The notes under the pieces were generated by a model. It was given only the letters and a program-made list of their open reading frames with translations. It was not told where the DNA came from and did no database searches. Below, piece after piece: positions 8,897 to 17,195 of a stretch of DNA of 64,000 nt (position 1 is the first letter of the stretch; each line of letters opens with the position of its first letter). The DNA is taken from the NCBI RefSeq assembly GCF_014230145.1, contig NZ_JACHVC010000012.1, forward strand, positions 5,001 to 69,000, given 5' to 3'. The DNA comes from Pelagicoccus albus. GTDB taxonomy: Bacteria > Verrucomicrobiota > Verrucomicrobiia > Opitutales > Opitutaceae. The position numbers and the translations under genes were made by a program.

Positions 8897-9958
8897 ATGG
8901 CCAAACTGAACCAGAAGTATATAGCCGATCAGCTTAGCTTGTCCCGCACCACCGTCTCTCGCTGTTTCACGAATCATCCCAAAATTAATCCCGAGACACG
9001 CGCAAAAGTGTTCCGACTCGCGGCAGAAATCGGCTACTCCTACTCCGCGCAACGCGGCGGCAACAATTCCAAACTCTCCGATCGCAAGAAGCTAGCCATC
9101 ATCGTTGGAATCAGTGAAGCGGATCGGTCGAAAAACGATACTAAAACCGCAGAAGCCTTACTCACCGGCATCAGCGAGAAAGCTTCCATCGAAGAGCTAG
9201 ACTTCGAAGTTTTCCACGTAGACCCAGTAGATTTCCTACCTAGGCCAAGAGCGCGACAGATTATCAAAGGCATGTCCTGCCTTAACTGGAAGGGAGTAAT
9301 TCTAATCTACCCCTTGAAGGAAATCGCCGTAACCAACATCATGGCGAAATTTCCCACAGTCTCGGTCCTGGAGGACTATGACGATTGTGAAGTCGACTGT
9401 ATCCACCCCGACCAGACACGGGGAATCTCTCGGCTCATGGAACGTCTTGTGAACCTCGGCCATAAACGCATTGGATTCCTGAGCTGGAAATATCCCGTTC
9501 ATACCCCTTGGATCGAACGAAGACTAGGAGCGTACGTGGAAAACCTTTATCGATTCGGCCTAGAATTGGATACAAATATTATCCTGAACATGCGGCCTGA
9601 AGAAAAGATACCGCTAGAGGAGTTGGCAGAAAAAGCAGCCGAACTAACTCGGAACTCAGGAGTTACTGCGTGGGTATGCGCCGCTGATCACCAAGCATAT
9701 CATTTGATGGAGAATTTTAGGAACCTCGGCATATCAGTTCCGCGAGATTGCTCGATAACTGGATTCGACGGACTTGAGCCTCCCCATGGCCTACCACAGC
9801 TCACCACCATCCGCATTCCCTTCCGAGACATCGGGATATCGGCGGTTAGCTCGCTAATCCGGAAGATAGACCACCCCAATACCAGTCGACGAAATGTTCA
9901 GGTTTCCGGTGAATTCGTAATTGGCAAAACCTCAGCCCCTCCCCCTCGCCCGGCATAG
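8897..9958 (+). CDS. LacI-family transcriptional regulator of the glucan locus
   Basis: 353 residues with an N-terminal LacI helix-turn-helix (residues 4-25, NQKYIADQLSLSRTTVSRCF) and a hinge and periplasmic-binding-protein-like effector domain (GHKRIGFLSW..., CSITGFDGLEPPHGLPQLTTIRIPF). Such proteins repress sugar genes until an oligosaccharide or sugar phosphate binds. It is divergent from GH17/phosphorylase and 70 bp upstream of GH16. Five copies of a shared palindrome near these genes and the receptor point to a local regulon. The start ATG (8897) lacks a clear Shine-Dalgarno sequence. The inducer is unknown, likely a beta-1,3-glucooligosaccharide. Confidence 0.9.
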   Translation: MAKLNQKYIADQLSLSRTTVSRCFTNHPKINPETRAKVFRLAAEIGYSYSAQRGGNNSKLSDRKKLAIIVGISEADRSKNDTKTAEALLTGISEKASIEELDFEVFHVDPVDFLPRPRARQIIKGMSCLNWKGVILIYPLKEIAVTNIMAKFPTVSVLEDYDDCEVDCIHPDQTRGISRLMERLVNLGHKRIGFLSWKYPVHTPWIERRLGAYVENLYRFGLELDTNIILNMRPEEKIPLEELAEKAAELTRNSGVTAWVCAADHQAYHLMENFRNLGISVPRDCSITGFDGLEPPHGLPQLTTIRIPFRDIGISAVSSLIRKIDHPNTSRRNVQVSGEFVIGKTSAPPPRPA

Positions 9959-10002
9959 CAGCAGACATAGAAAGGATGACTCGATTTCTCTGCTTGCTTT
10001 TG

Positions 10003-10018
10003 TTGCATTCTTTTGCAC
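10003..10018. promoter_or_regulatory. Candidate LacI-family operator O3, before the GH16 gene
   Basis: TTGCA-TTCTTT-TGCAC, 10 bp upstream of the GH16 start codon. It shares a 21-nt identical block (starting at 10004) with the receptor-associated site O5 (starting at 16797), which is strong evidence of a shared regulatory element. It covers the place where a ribosome-binding site would be expected; none is visible. Confidence 0.65.
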
Positions 10019-10028
10019 CTTATTCCCT

Positions 10029-10853
10029 ATGTTTATACCTACCCTTTCAAGAATCACTCCTGTCTTTCTTTGCGTAACTGCCCCTTTGTTAGTGGCAGAA
10101 ACTGACTCGGAAACGCCTGACGATTGGACACTTGTATGGTCCGAGGAGTTCGACGAAGAAGGCCTTCCCAATCCAGAGAAATGGTCCTACGACGTGGGAG
10201 GGCACGGCTGGGGAAACAAGGAGCTTCAGTACTATACGAAGGAAAAACCTGAGAACGCGCGGGTAGAGGGCGGACACCTCGTCATCGAGGCTCACAAAGA
10301 AGAGTTTCAGAACTCTCAGTATACATCCGCCCGACTCGTGACGCGAGAAACCCAGACGTGGACATACGGAAAATTCGAAATCCGTGCCCGACTCCCCGAG
10401 GGTCGTGGCACTTGGCCAGCTATATGGATGCTTCCTGTTGATTGGAACTTGGGATCAGGGAAATGGCCAGATGTGGGCGAATTAGACATCATGGAGCATG
10501 TGGGATACGATGTAGGAACAGTCCACGCCTCCGCCCATTCAAAAACATATCAATGGCAAGCGGGTACCCAGAAAACCGGTACGATCAAGGTGCCGAATGC
10601 AACCGCAGAATTTCACACATACACGCTGGAATGGTCCGAGGATGAGGTGAAAGCATTCGTCGACGGAACCCTATACTTTTCCTACCAAAATGAAAACACA
10701 GGTTGGGAATCCTGGCCATATCAACGGGACTACTACCTTATCTTGAATTTAGCTGTAGGCGGGCTTTGGGGAGCTACCAAAGGAGTAGATGAGGAATGTT
10801 TCCCCCAGCGGATGGAAGTCGACTTCGTCCGCGTATACCAACGAGAAAACTAA
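10029..10853 (+). CDS. Secreted GH16 endo-beta-1,3-glucanase (laminarinase)
   Basis: 274 residues from ATG 10029, with a signal peptide (residues 1-23) and one GH16 jelly-roll domain. The catalytic motif GELDIMEH puts the nucleophile at Glu151, the assisting Asp at 153 and the acid/base at Glu156; the extra Met in ExDxxE marks the laminarinase-type subgroup. W-rich substrate segments (GTWPAIWMLP, WDFYYxxN-like YYLILNLAVGG) are present. It would cut laminarin outside the cytoplasm. An in-frame TTG at 9921 would add a basic 36-residue extension ahead of the signal peptide and is unlikely. A strong terminator follows. Confidence 0.93.
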   Translation: MFIPTLSRITPVFLCVTAPLLVAETDSETPDDWTLVWSEEFDEEGLPNPEKWSYDVGGHGWGNKELQYYTKEKPENARVEGGHLVIEAHKEEFQNSQYTSARLVTRETQTWTYGKFEIRARLPEGRGTWPAIWMLPVDWNLGSGKWPDVGELDIMEHVGYDVGTVHASAHSKTYQWQAGTQKTGTIKVPNATAEFHTYTLEWSEDEVKAFVDGTLYFSYQNENTGWESWPYQRDYYLILNLAVGGLWGATKGVDEECFPQRMEVDFVRVYQREN

Positions 10854-10861
10854 CTTACAAA

Positions 10862-10894
10862 AAAGAGCGTATTGTTAAAAACAATACGCTCTTT
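10862..10894. terminator. Bidirectional terminator between GH16 and the GH158-like gene
   Basis: A 15-bp stem (AAAGAGCGTATTGTT and its complement) with a 3-nt loop has T runs on both strands, so it can end transcription of GH16 (plus) and of the convergent gene (minus). Confidence 0.85.
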
Positions 10895-10925
10895 CGTCGA
10901 ACTACCAAATCTCAGCAAATGGCAC

Positions 10926-12167
10926 CTAGCCAATAGCGTTAACCCAAAAAGGGATATTGGCGGTGGCAAAACTCTTTCCGGGTCCTCCAAGGTTTACATA
11001 CAACCGGTAAGCCCCCTCTTCCATCGGAGCGCAAAAGCGAATTCTTCCCTCTCCTAGCTCTTCAACCTGAAGGATTATACACTCAGAGGCGGACTCCCAG
11101 TCTCCACCCACTTTCTTGTCGTTGCTCTCTCGAGCAACAGACCAGATCAAGTCGCTGCCGCAAGCCTCGCCACGTGAAACTTCGCATGCGGCTTCTACAC
11201 TCGATCCAGCTTCAACATGCACGCTGTCACGCGCGAATTGAGAGTTGAGTGTTAAGTGAGATATGCGAGGACACTGAGAACGTTCCTCGACACCTCGCCA
11301 AAGCGAAGAAATCGCGTCGACCGCCTCAGTCGACCTTCCTTCCGAATCAAACAAGCCATACCATGTCGGGGTGCGCTCTTGCTTGCTTCCCCATAGAAAT
11401 ACATAGCTGCCAAGGCACTGTCCATTAGAGCCATTGAGCTTGCGGAATCGTTTGCGGATCTGATCCGCCTTATCCGCCGAAGAAGGCTCTATTTCTGCAC
11501 CCCAAGTGGTTTGCGAAACCTCCCAGTGGCCATTTGCCCCCCATTCCGTCACAAGGTACGGCTTGTCCCAGCCGATTCGGTCCAGGGTTGTTTGTACCGA
11601 TTCAAGATCACCGTAGGAGTTGAAACTCACAAAGTCTAGAGACGGACAATAGGCTTGCACATACTGGAGCGCTACCTCGTCTACAGATGCCAGCACAGTC
11701 ATAACGGGGCGATTCGGATCAATTCCTTTTATGAATGCGGCGACCTCTTCAACAGCCTTCCAGACTTCTGGCTTTTGCTCAGACACCCCTAGCTCCAGCT
11801 CGTTACCGACTCCCCAAACGAGAAGCGAGGGCTCTATGCAAAGGGTCTTAATCTGTCGTTTTAGATCTTCGAACTGGGCTTCTCGAATAGCTTCATCCGC
11901 ATAATCAAAACCCTGCCTCGGTGGAGTTAGCCAAAGTCCAGCACACAGGGTCAGCCCGAATTTTCGTATCTCCGGCAATACCAATTCCGTCTGATCAGTC
12001 CCCCATGTTCGCAGGGAATTCCCACCTGCTTCTGCAAGCCGTGCCACGTTCCCATATCCAGCCGCGCCTTTTACAAAAAAAGGCTTATCGTCACGGAATA
12101 ATGAATACCCATTTGGAGTCTTCCTTATTTCTACGCGTAGCGGATCTATATTCTCGAGGAGAGACAC
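10926..12167 (-). CDS. Clan GH-A glycoside hydrolase, GH158-like (candidate endo-beta-1,3-glucanase)
   Basis: 413 residues: a TIM barrel (about 25-295) followed by an Ig-like beta domain (about 300-413). Clan GH-A catalytic Glu pair: Glu123 in WGVGNELE (acid/base) and Glu208 in YLVTEWG (nucleophile). The two-domain layout and the spacing between the two Glu fit GH158 beta-1,3-glucanases, though GH2- or GH5-type TIM barrels are similar. There is no signal peptide, so the enzyme should be cytosolic. The only start is GTG (12167), 28 bp after the symporter's stop, so it is in an operon with the sugar importer and may trim imported oligosaccharides. Confidence 0.6.
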   Translation of the reverse strand: MSLLENIDPLRVEIRKTPNGYSLFRDDKPFFVKGAAGYGNVARLAEAGGNSLRTWGTDQTELVLPEIRKFGLTLCAGLWLTPPRQGFDYADEAIREAQFEDLKRQIKTLCIEPSLLVWGVGNELELGVSEQKPEVWKAVEEVAAFIKGIDPNRPVMTVLASVDEVALQYVQAYCPSLDFVSFNSYGDLESVQTTLDRIGWDKPYLVTEWGANGHWEVSQTTWGAEIEPSSADKADQIRKRFRKLNGSNGQCLGSYVFLWGSKQERTPTWYGLFDSEGRSTEAVDAISSLWRGVEERSQCPRISHLTLNSQFARDSVHVEAGSSVEAACEVSRGEACGSDLIWSVARESNDKKVGGDWESASECIILQVEELGEGRIRFCAPMEEGAYRLYVNLGGPGKSFATANIPFWVNAIG

Positions 12168-12195
12168 TTGAATAAAACAGAAAACGTTAGTTCAC

Positions 12196-13569
12196 TTAAC
12201 TCTTACGAGTAGCCTTCAGGTCCGCATCGATCTCTAGAACCCGAACGTCACTCAAAGGATAAAACACTGTGGCTGCAGCTGCCGCTAAGGTTAAAAGACC
12301 GGGGAAGACCGTGAACAGGAGCTTAATCCCCAGCAAGGAATGCTCGCTTTGCGTCTCGCCCGCTACGTAGCCAAACCAACCTAGAATCCAGCCTGCAAGG
12401 CCCGCTCCAATCGCGAGTCCCATTTTTTGGGAGAACAACAGACCCGAAAACACCAGGCCCGTGGTGCGCCGGCCAAACTTCCACTCTCCGTAGTCCGCAA
12501 CATCCGCGTACATCGACCAAACGATCGCCGGAGTGGGACCTACAATTATCGTGCCCACGAACCCGATACAGATCATCAGCCAGTATTGATCAGGACCGAT
12601 GAGAAACATACCTACCATAAACAGCCCGTTCAACCCAGTCAGCCAAATCATGAGAGAACGTTTATCGAACGCTCGCGTGAGTGGATTGGTTAAAAAGGTC
12701 CCCACCAACATACCTAGACCGCCGGACAACCACGCCAGTGAGGTTCTGTCGAAAATCCAGAATACCATTTTATCAGAGTCTTCGATATAATAGCGGACAT
12801 AGTAATAAGTCGCACCCCCACGTACCCCCACATTGGTCAAGGTGAGAATAGCAACGGCTACGAGAACGATCCAAGCTAGGTTTTTGAAGACAACGCCCAC
12901 GTCGTTTTTGAAATCGACCCTCTGGTCTGGAGAAGGCTCGACCCGCTCACGCGTAGTCAGAAAAGTCGCAAACCACAAAAACACGGAAGCGATAGCAAAC
13001 AAAGCCATAGTCCTCTGATAGCCCAAGCCTTCGTCCCCTCCCCCTAAAAGCCCCTTCAATGGCATTACGAAGGCGGAGATTAGCAGCTGCGCTCCAAAAG
13101 CGCAGACGAAGCGATAGGTCGATACTGAGGTGCGCTCTACAGAACTGGCGGAAATGACTCCAAGCAGAGAAGAGTACGGTACATTGATAACCGTGTAAGC
13201 GAGCATCATCAAACTGTAAGTGAAATACGCATACACAAGCTTTCCGCTTTCCGACAAATCTGGATTCGCGAACATTGCGTAGCCGATCACGCCAAAGGGA
13301 ACTGCAGTCCACAAAACGTATGGCCGAAACTTACCCCACCTCGTTTTCGTTCTATCGGCGATCAATCCCATAATCGGATCGGTGAAAGCATCAAACAGCT
13401 TCGTCACGATGAACATAGTACCCACCGCGGTCGCGGTGAGGCCGAATACATCCGTGTAGTATCCCAGCAGAAGTATGTTGAATGAGTGGAAGAAGAAGTT
13501 GGATGCGGCGTCACCGACACCATAGCCTAGCTTCTCCTTAACACTGATTTTTTCCGAAGAGGTAGTCAT
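12196..13569 (-). CDS. GPH-family sugar:cation symporter (MFS superfamily)
   Basis: About 457 residues with 12 predicted membrane segments. The N-terminal KLGYGVGDAASNFFFHSFNILLLGYYTDVFGL and FDAFTDPIMGLIADRTKTRWGKFRPYVLW are the hallmark of the glycoside-pentoside-hexuronide family (MelB/XynB type), which imports di- and oligosaccharides with Na+ or H+. ATG at 13569 (MTTSSEKIS) gives the usual N-terminus; the frame extends 11 residues further upstream without support. It is the inner-membrane step between the TonB receptor/periplasmic glucanases and the cytosolic phosphorylase. Confidence 0.9.
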   Translation of the reverse strand: MTTSSEKISVKEKLGYGVGDAASNFFFHSFNILLLGYYTDVFGLTATAVGTMFIVTKLFDAFTDPIMGLIADRTKTRWGKFRPYVLWTAVPFGVIGYAMFANPDLSESGKLVYAYFTYSLMMLAYTVINVPYSSLLGVISASSVERTSVSTYRFVCAFGAQLLISAFVMPLKGLLGGGDEGLGYQRTMALFAIASVFLWFATFLTTRERVEPSPDQRVDFKNDVGVVFKNLAWIVLVAVAILTLTNVGVRGGATYYYVRYYIEDSDKMVFWIFDRTSLAWLSGGLGMLVGTFLTNPLTRAFDKRSLMIWLTGLNGLFMVGMFLIGPDQYWLMICIGFVGTIIVGPTPAIVWSMYADVADYGEWKFGRRTTGLVFSGLLFSQKMGLAIGAGLAGWILGWFGYVAGETQSEHSLLGIKLLFTVFPGLLTLAAAAATVFYPLSDVRVLEIDADLKATRKS

Positions 13570-13631
13570 TAAAGTACAGAAATAGTGCCGTCCCTGCTGC
13601 ACGCGAGTACCGGCTCAGCCATAGGGCGAAA

Positions 13632-13671
13632 TAAAAGCGACGCCGCCTTGGTTCCCCCAGGCCGGCGTCGC
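13632..13671 (-). terminator. Rho-independent terminator after the first TonB-dependent receptor
   Basis: GCGACGCCG and its complement flank a 17-nt loop, followed on the minus strand by TTTTATTT. It separates the receptor gene from the symporter gene, so the latter needs its own promoter or read-through. Confidence 0.75.
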
Positions 13672-13687
13672 CCCAATCATCGATCGT

Positions 13688-16597
13688 CTAGAGATCCATT
13701 CCGAACTGTAGTCGGTAAGTGGTAGGTTTGGCGTAGATGTATCCGTAAGCGGATTGATCGTTCATGACATTATACACGTTCAGCTGCACGTGAGCATTAC
13801 GATCGCCAAGATTAAACTCGTACTTGGCCATGGCGTCTATGTTGAGCCTTGGATCAGTCTCGAGAACCACACGTTGTCCATTTGTATCCGTCACAAGCTG
13901 ACCAGAGCCATCAGTGATTCCAGAGAAGTATTCGCGTTCGCTTTCGTATTGGAAACCAAGACCGAGCGAGAAGCCTGCCATGGCACCGTCATTGAAGCGG
14001 TAGTTGCCCCAGCCGCTTAGGGCGTGACGAGGCGTGTCGTCTTGCTTTTCGCCAGCTCCGTATCCCCGTCCCTGCCAAGTCGAGGTATCGTCCGGATCTA
14101 GATACTGGTCTTCAAGGGAGTAACCAGAGAGACCCCAAGCTCCATCGGGGAAGTACCAGACAGCCCATTTGTCAACGCCACCTGCTCCCCATGGGTATTC
14201 AGGAAAAGCTCCTGCATTGACCACGGTACGCTTCGTTTGAGCGTAATTGAGCACGAACTGCATGTTATCGGTTGGAGCGAAATTGAACTGAGCTTCCCAA
14301 CCGGATGATTCCTGGTCACCACTGAGGAAAGCATCGTAACCACCGGCCTCAGCAGCCGCGAAATCCAGCGTCGCATTGTTGGTATTGTCATCCTGGATAT
14401 ACAGCCATCCCGGCCAACCTGGGTTAGTAGTCTTCGAAGCATTAAATACCGTATCCATATAGGCCTCTCCTTCTGGAGAAGAGGCATTCAGATACCAACT
14501 ATCATCGATTTGGTAAGCCGCCCCAGAGGCTACCGCCGCATCCCATTGAGGAGCAGCAACCGTGAAGGAACCATTACGCCAATCCGCTTCGACAGTCGGA
14601 TTGAAGTCGCTTACATTGTAGATGATGTCTGCATCAGGGTCGAAACGTCCCTTCGCTGGAGCTGGCGCCCACCAGTAGTAAATCGGCGTACCCGTTTGTT
14701 TGATACGATAAGCACTGATAGTACCGCTTAGCTTACCATCCATAAGGTCGAACTTGATACCCGCCTCTTCACTTTCAGCCGTAACCGCGTCCATGGCATT
14801 GCCGTAGACGTCACGATTTCCATCGAAGTTAGGCATCACACCTTCCGCCTTCAGGGCGTAGACCGAAATCTGCTTGTTGAGGGCGAAGGTGATGCCGACT
14901 TGAGAAGTATCCTTTTCTTTCGCGCCGGCGTCGTTTCGAGTGACCGTATCCTGGCGGAAATCTGTAACCATGCCCCGGAAGTCATTACGGTCCCGACGCA
15001 TACCTGCGACAGCAGTTAGACGTTCGTCCAGCCAGCTTCCTTGATAAACGATGTAGGTTCCCTGATTCCAGGAAAGATCATGAATGTCGCTCACATCTTC
15101 CATGTCTGGAGCTGCGGTACCGTCTCCGTTAACTCCAAAACGCATGTAAGAGGAATCCGTTGGGTCCCAATAGAAAAACTCGTTCTCTAGGGTGCCTCGT
15201 GTAAAGACATCCTTCACCGAGCTTTCTTCAGAACGCCCCAACAGGAAACTGTTCTGCAGATTCAACACCTCACTGTTTTCAAACAAACCGAAGTTGTAAT
15301 TGAGTTCTACGCGAATTTGGTCGCGGTCAACAACCTCGTTACGATCACTCCAAGACCCTTGGAAGATAGCATCTGTAACCTCACCATAGATGAACTCCGC
15401 GTCACCATTTTCTACACTCGCCGGGATAACCGTGATCGTGCTGCGGAGGTTTTCCGGACCGACGTTGTTGGTAATGCCGCCGGAAACGTCGCGCGAATCA
15501 AACTCGACCTTCGAAGAATTGTATCCAAGAAGCAGATTCAGGTTTTCGCTAAAGCTGTGCGTCGCTTGCAGGCGGATATTGTAAGACTCCGTATCCAGAA
15601 ACGTGTCAGGTCCACTCCACCGCATGGTGCGGATCTCCTTGTCCGGAAACTGCAAGAAACCGGCTCGCTCAAGTCTGTCCTGCTGACTGGCGACATTCTC
15701 TGAGGAAAGATCGCCGCGAGCTCGAACACTCTGGAATCCAACAGCGTTTTTCGACTCAAGACCGTACTCCATATCGATCGTTACTTCGGTCTTCTCCGTT
15801 GGACGGAAAGTGAAGATAGGAGAGATGAATTGACGGTTGTCTTCAGCCAACTCCGTGTAGCTGCCGTTTTGCTCATGTACCGCGGTGACGTAATAGCCGA
15901 AACGCATGTCATTGTCCATGGTATCGCCCGCTTCGTACACCGCCCTGAAGTGCTTTTGATTTCCAGTACTTAAGGTTATGTGCTGGGTCTTGTCCTCGGA
16001 TGGAAGCTTGGGAAGGTAATTAACAATGCCTCCGAAATTCCCGATCCCGTACAGTAGTGCGGCTGGACCGCGAATCACCTCAACACGCCCTATGTTCGCC
16101 GCATCGGTGCTGAACTGCCGACGGAAGCCATCTCGCAAGGTCGCATCCGTAATGAAGCCTCTTACTTTGTAGGAAGTCTGAGTTTTGTTACTCGTGGCCC
16201 CCTCCGGATTGTGTACTCCGCCAATAGTATTGAAGCTATTGCCCGCTCCAGCGTCATTCTGCGAACTCATCACCATACCCGCGCTGTAGGCGAGCGACTG
16301 GCGTAAATCCGTAGAGCCAGTATCCTTGATAAATTCGTCCGTGATTACTTCGATCGGCATCGGGATGTCTTTAATCGCGGCGTTTAGACGAGTTCCTGAA
16401 ATGGTATTGGTCGCCCGGTAACCACTGTCGTCGGATGCATCTACCTGGAAGGGTGAAAGTTCGAAGATTTCCTCCTCAGTTTCCGATTCATCGGTCGACT
16501 GAGCTGATAAAAAAGCCGCGAGGCCTACTGAACAAGCGCCAAAACATGCCCAGGCGGTACGAGGTTTGGTAAACATGCGAAAGCTATGATGTGCCAT
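13688..16597 (-). CDS. TonB-dependent outer-membrane receptor (glucan locus)
   Basis: 969 residues: signal peptide (about 1-33), a short acidic stretch with FELSPFQVDASDDSGYRATNTISGTRL (the N-terminal pattern frequent in Opitutia receptors), a plug domain (NAAIKDIPMPIEVITDEFIKDT...VEVIRGPAALLYG), then a 22-strand barrel ending RLQFGMDL. It imports ligands too large for porins using TonB energy. There is no SusD-like partner, as expected outside Bacteroidota. Two palindromic operators (16754, 16796) lie upstream, linking it to the LacI regulon; the ligand is inferred to be a beta-1,3-glucan oligosaccharide. An alternative ATG is at 16576. Confidence 0.88.
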   Translation of the reverse strand: MAHHSFRMFTKPRTAWACFGACSVGLAAFLSAQSTDESETEEEIFELSPFQVDASDDSGYRATNTISGTRLNAAIKDIPMPIEVITDEFIKDTGSTDLRQSLAYSAGMVMSSQNDAGAGNSFNTIGGVHNPEGATSNKTQTSYKVRGFITDATLRDGFRRQFSTDAANIGRVEVIRGPAALLYGIGNFGGIVNYLPKLPSEDKTQHITLSTGNQKHFRAVYEAGDTMDNDMRFGYYVTAVHEQNGSYTELAEDNRQFISPIFTFRPTEKTEVTIDMEYGLESKNAVGFQSVRARGDLSSENVASQQDRLERAGFLQFPDKEIRTMRWSGPDTFLDTESYNIRLQATHSFSENLNLLLGYNSSKVEFDSRDVSGGITNNVGPENLRSTITVIPASVENGDAEFIYGEVTDAIFQGSWSDRNEVVDRDQIRVELNYNFGLFENSEVLNLQNSFLLGRSEESSVKDVFTRGTLENEFFYWDPTDSSYMRFGVNGDGTAAPDMEDVSDIHDLSWNQGTYIVYQGSWLDERLTAVAGMRRDRNDFRGMVTDFRQDTVTRNDAGAKEKDTSQVGITFALNKQISVYALKAEGVMPNFDGNRDVYGNAMDAVTAESEEAGIKFDLMDGKLSGTISAYRIKQTGTPIYYWWAPAPAKGRFDPDADIIYNVSDFNPTVEADWRNGSFTVAAPQWDAAVASGAAYQIDDSWYLNASSPEGEAYMDTVFNASKTTNPGWPGWLYIQDDNTNNATLDFAAAEAGGYDAFLSGDQESSGWEAQFNFAPTDNMQFVLNYAQTKRTVVNAGAFPEYPWGAGGVDKWAVWYFPDGAWGLSGYSLEDQYLDPDDTSTWQGRGYGAGEKQDDTPRHALSGWGNYRFNDGAMAGFSLGLGFQYESEREYFSGITDGSGQLVTDTNGQRVVLETDPRLNIDAMAKYEFNLGDRNAHVQLNVYNVMNDQSAYGYIYAKPTTYRLQFGMDL

Positions 16598-16753
16598 CTT
16601 AAGGTCTAGTTTGAGGTTTCAAGAAGCATCCAAAAAGCGGGGAGCTTTCGGTACTCTCTAACATGGGGTGAATGGGGTAGCAGAGCAAACGTAAGAGGGG
16701 TATTCCTTGCAGCGAAAGCAACAGCTGGCAACTGCAACGCGGCTCTACCTAAG

Positions 16754-16769
16754 GTGCAATCGAATACAA
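16754..16769. promoter_or_regulatory. Candidate LacI-family operator O4, before TonB receptor
   Basis: GTGCA-ATCGAA-TACAA, one mismatch in the second half-site. Its centre is 42 bp (four helical turns) from O5, so both would sit on the same DNA face and could bind cooperatively around the TTGACG box. Confidence 0.5.
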
Positions 16770-16795
16770 TTCGTTACTTTCGTCAAACATATAAT

Positions 16796-16811
16796 GTGCA
16801 TTCTTTTGCAC
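16796..16811. promoter_or_regulatory. Candidate LacI-family operator O5, before TonB receptor
   Basis: GTGCA-TTCTTT-TGCAC, perfect inverted half-sites with 6-bp spacer. It is part of a 21-nt block identical to the GH16 operator O3. Confidence 0.65.
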
Positions 16812-16912
16812 CTTATTTTAAAAACCAAAATAGTCAGCTCCCACTCTGTTTACAGATTCTCCGAAAACCCTGTAGCCAATTGCAAAACGGCTAAAACTAC
16901 ATCTTTGAGCCG

Positions 16913-16926
16913 TTGAAACGCTTCAA
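16913..16926. promoter_or_regulatory. Palindrome of the classical LacI-operator type
   Basis: TTGAAACGCTTCAA is a perfect inverted repeat around a central CG, the classical shape of GalR/CcpA/LacI-family operators and distinct from the O1-O5 series. It lies 270 bp before the second TonB receptor and 315 bp before the first. A different regulator may act here. Confidence 0.4.
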
Positions 16927-17195
16927 AAAGAACAGTGCTAGATTGGACTTGAGCTGAATTCATCGGGCATTCATTTAGGCGCAATCTGTGCTGACGATTT
17001 TCATTTTCCTAGGTGCGTTACGATTTGCCGACAAGTGCGTTAAGGCTACGTGAATTATGAATTCCTCCCATTGACGACTTCCGCCATTTAGTGATGCTCC
17101 GCTCCCGTTGAAAGTCCGACACCTTGGCCAGGCGATGCTGAAGCCTCCAAAAAACGGACAGCTGATTCAACGAAAACTAAACTACTAAAACTATC

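Larger units (their letters stand above)
16598..17195. promoter_or_regulatory. Regulatory region between the divergent TonB receptors
   Basis: 598 bp without a gene. It contains operators O4 and O5, a TTGACG box on the minus strand (complement of 16781-16786) between them, an inverted repeat AACGGCT/AGCCGTT (16886-16914) and a separate perfect palindrome TTGAAACGCTTCAA (16913-16926). The remaining 270 bp up to the 17196 start have no feature I can name. Confidence 0.55.
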
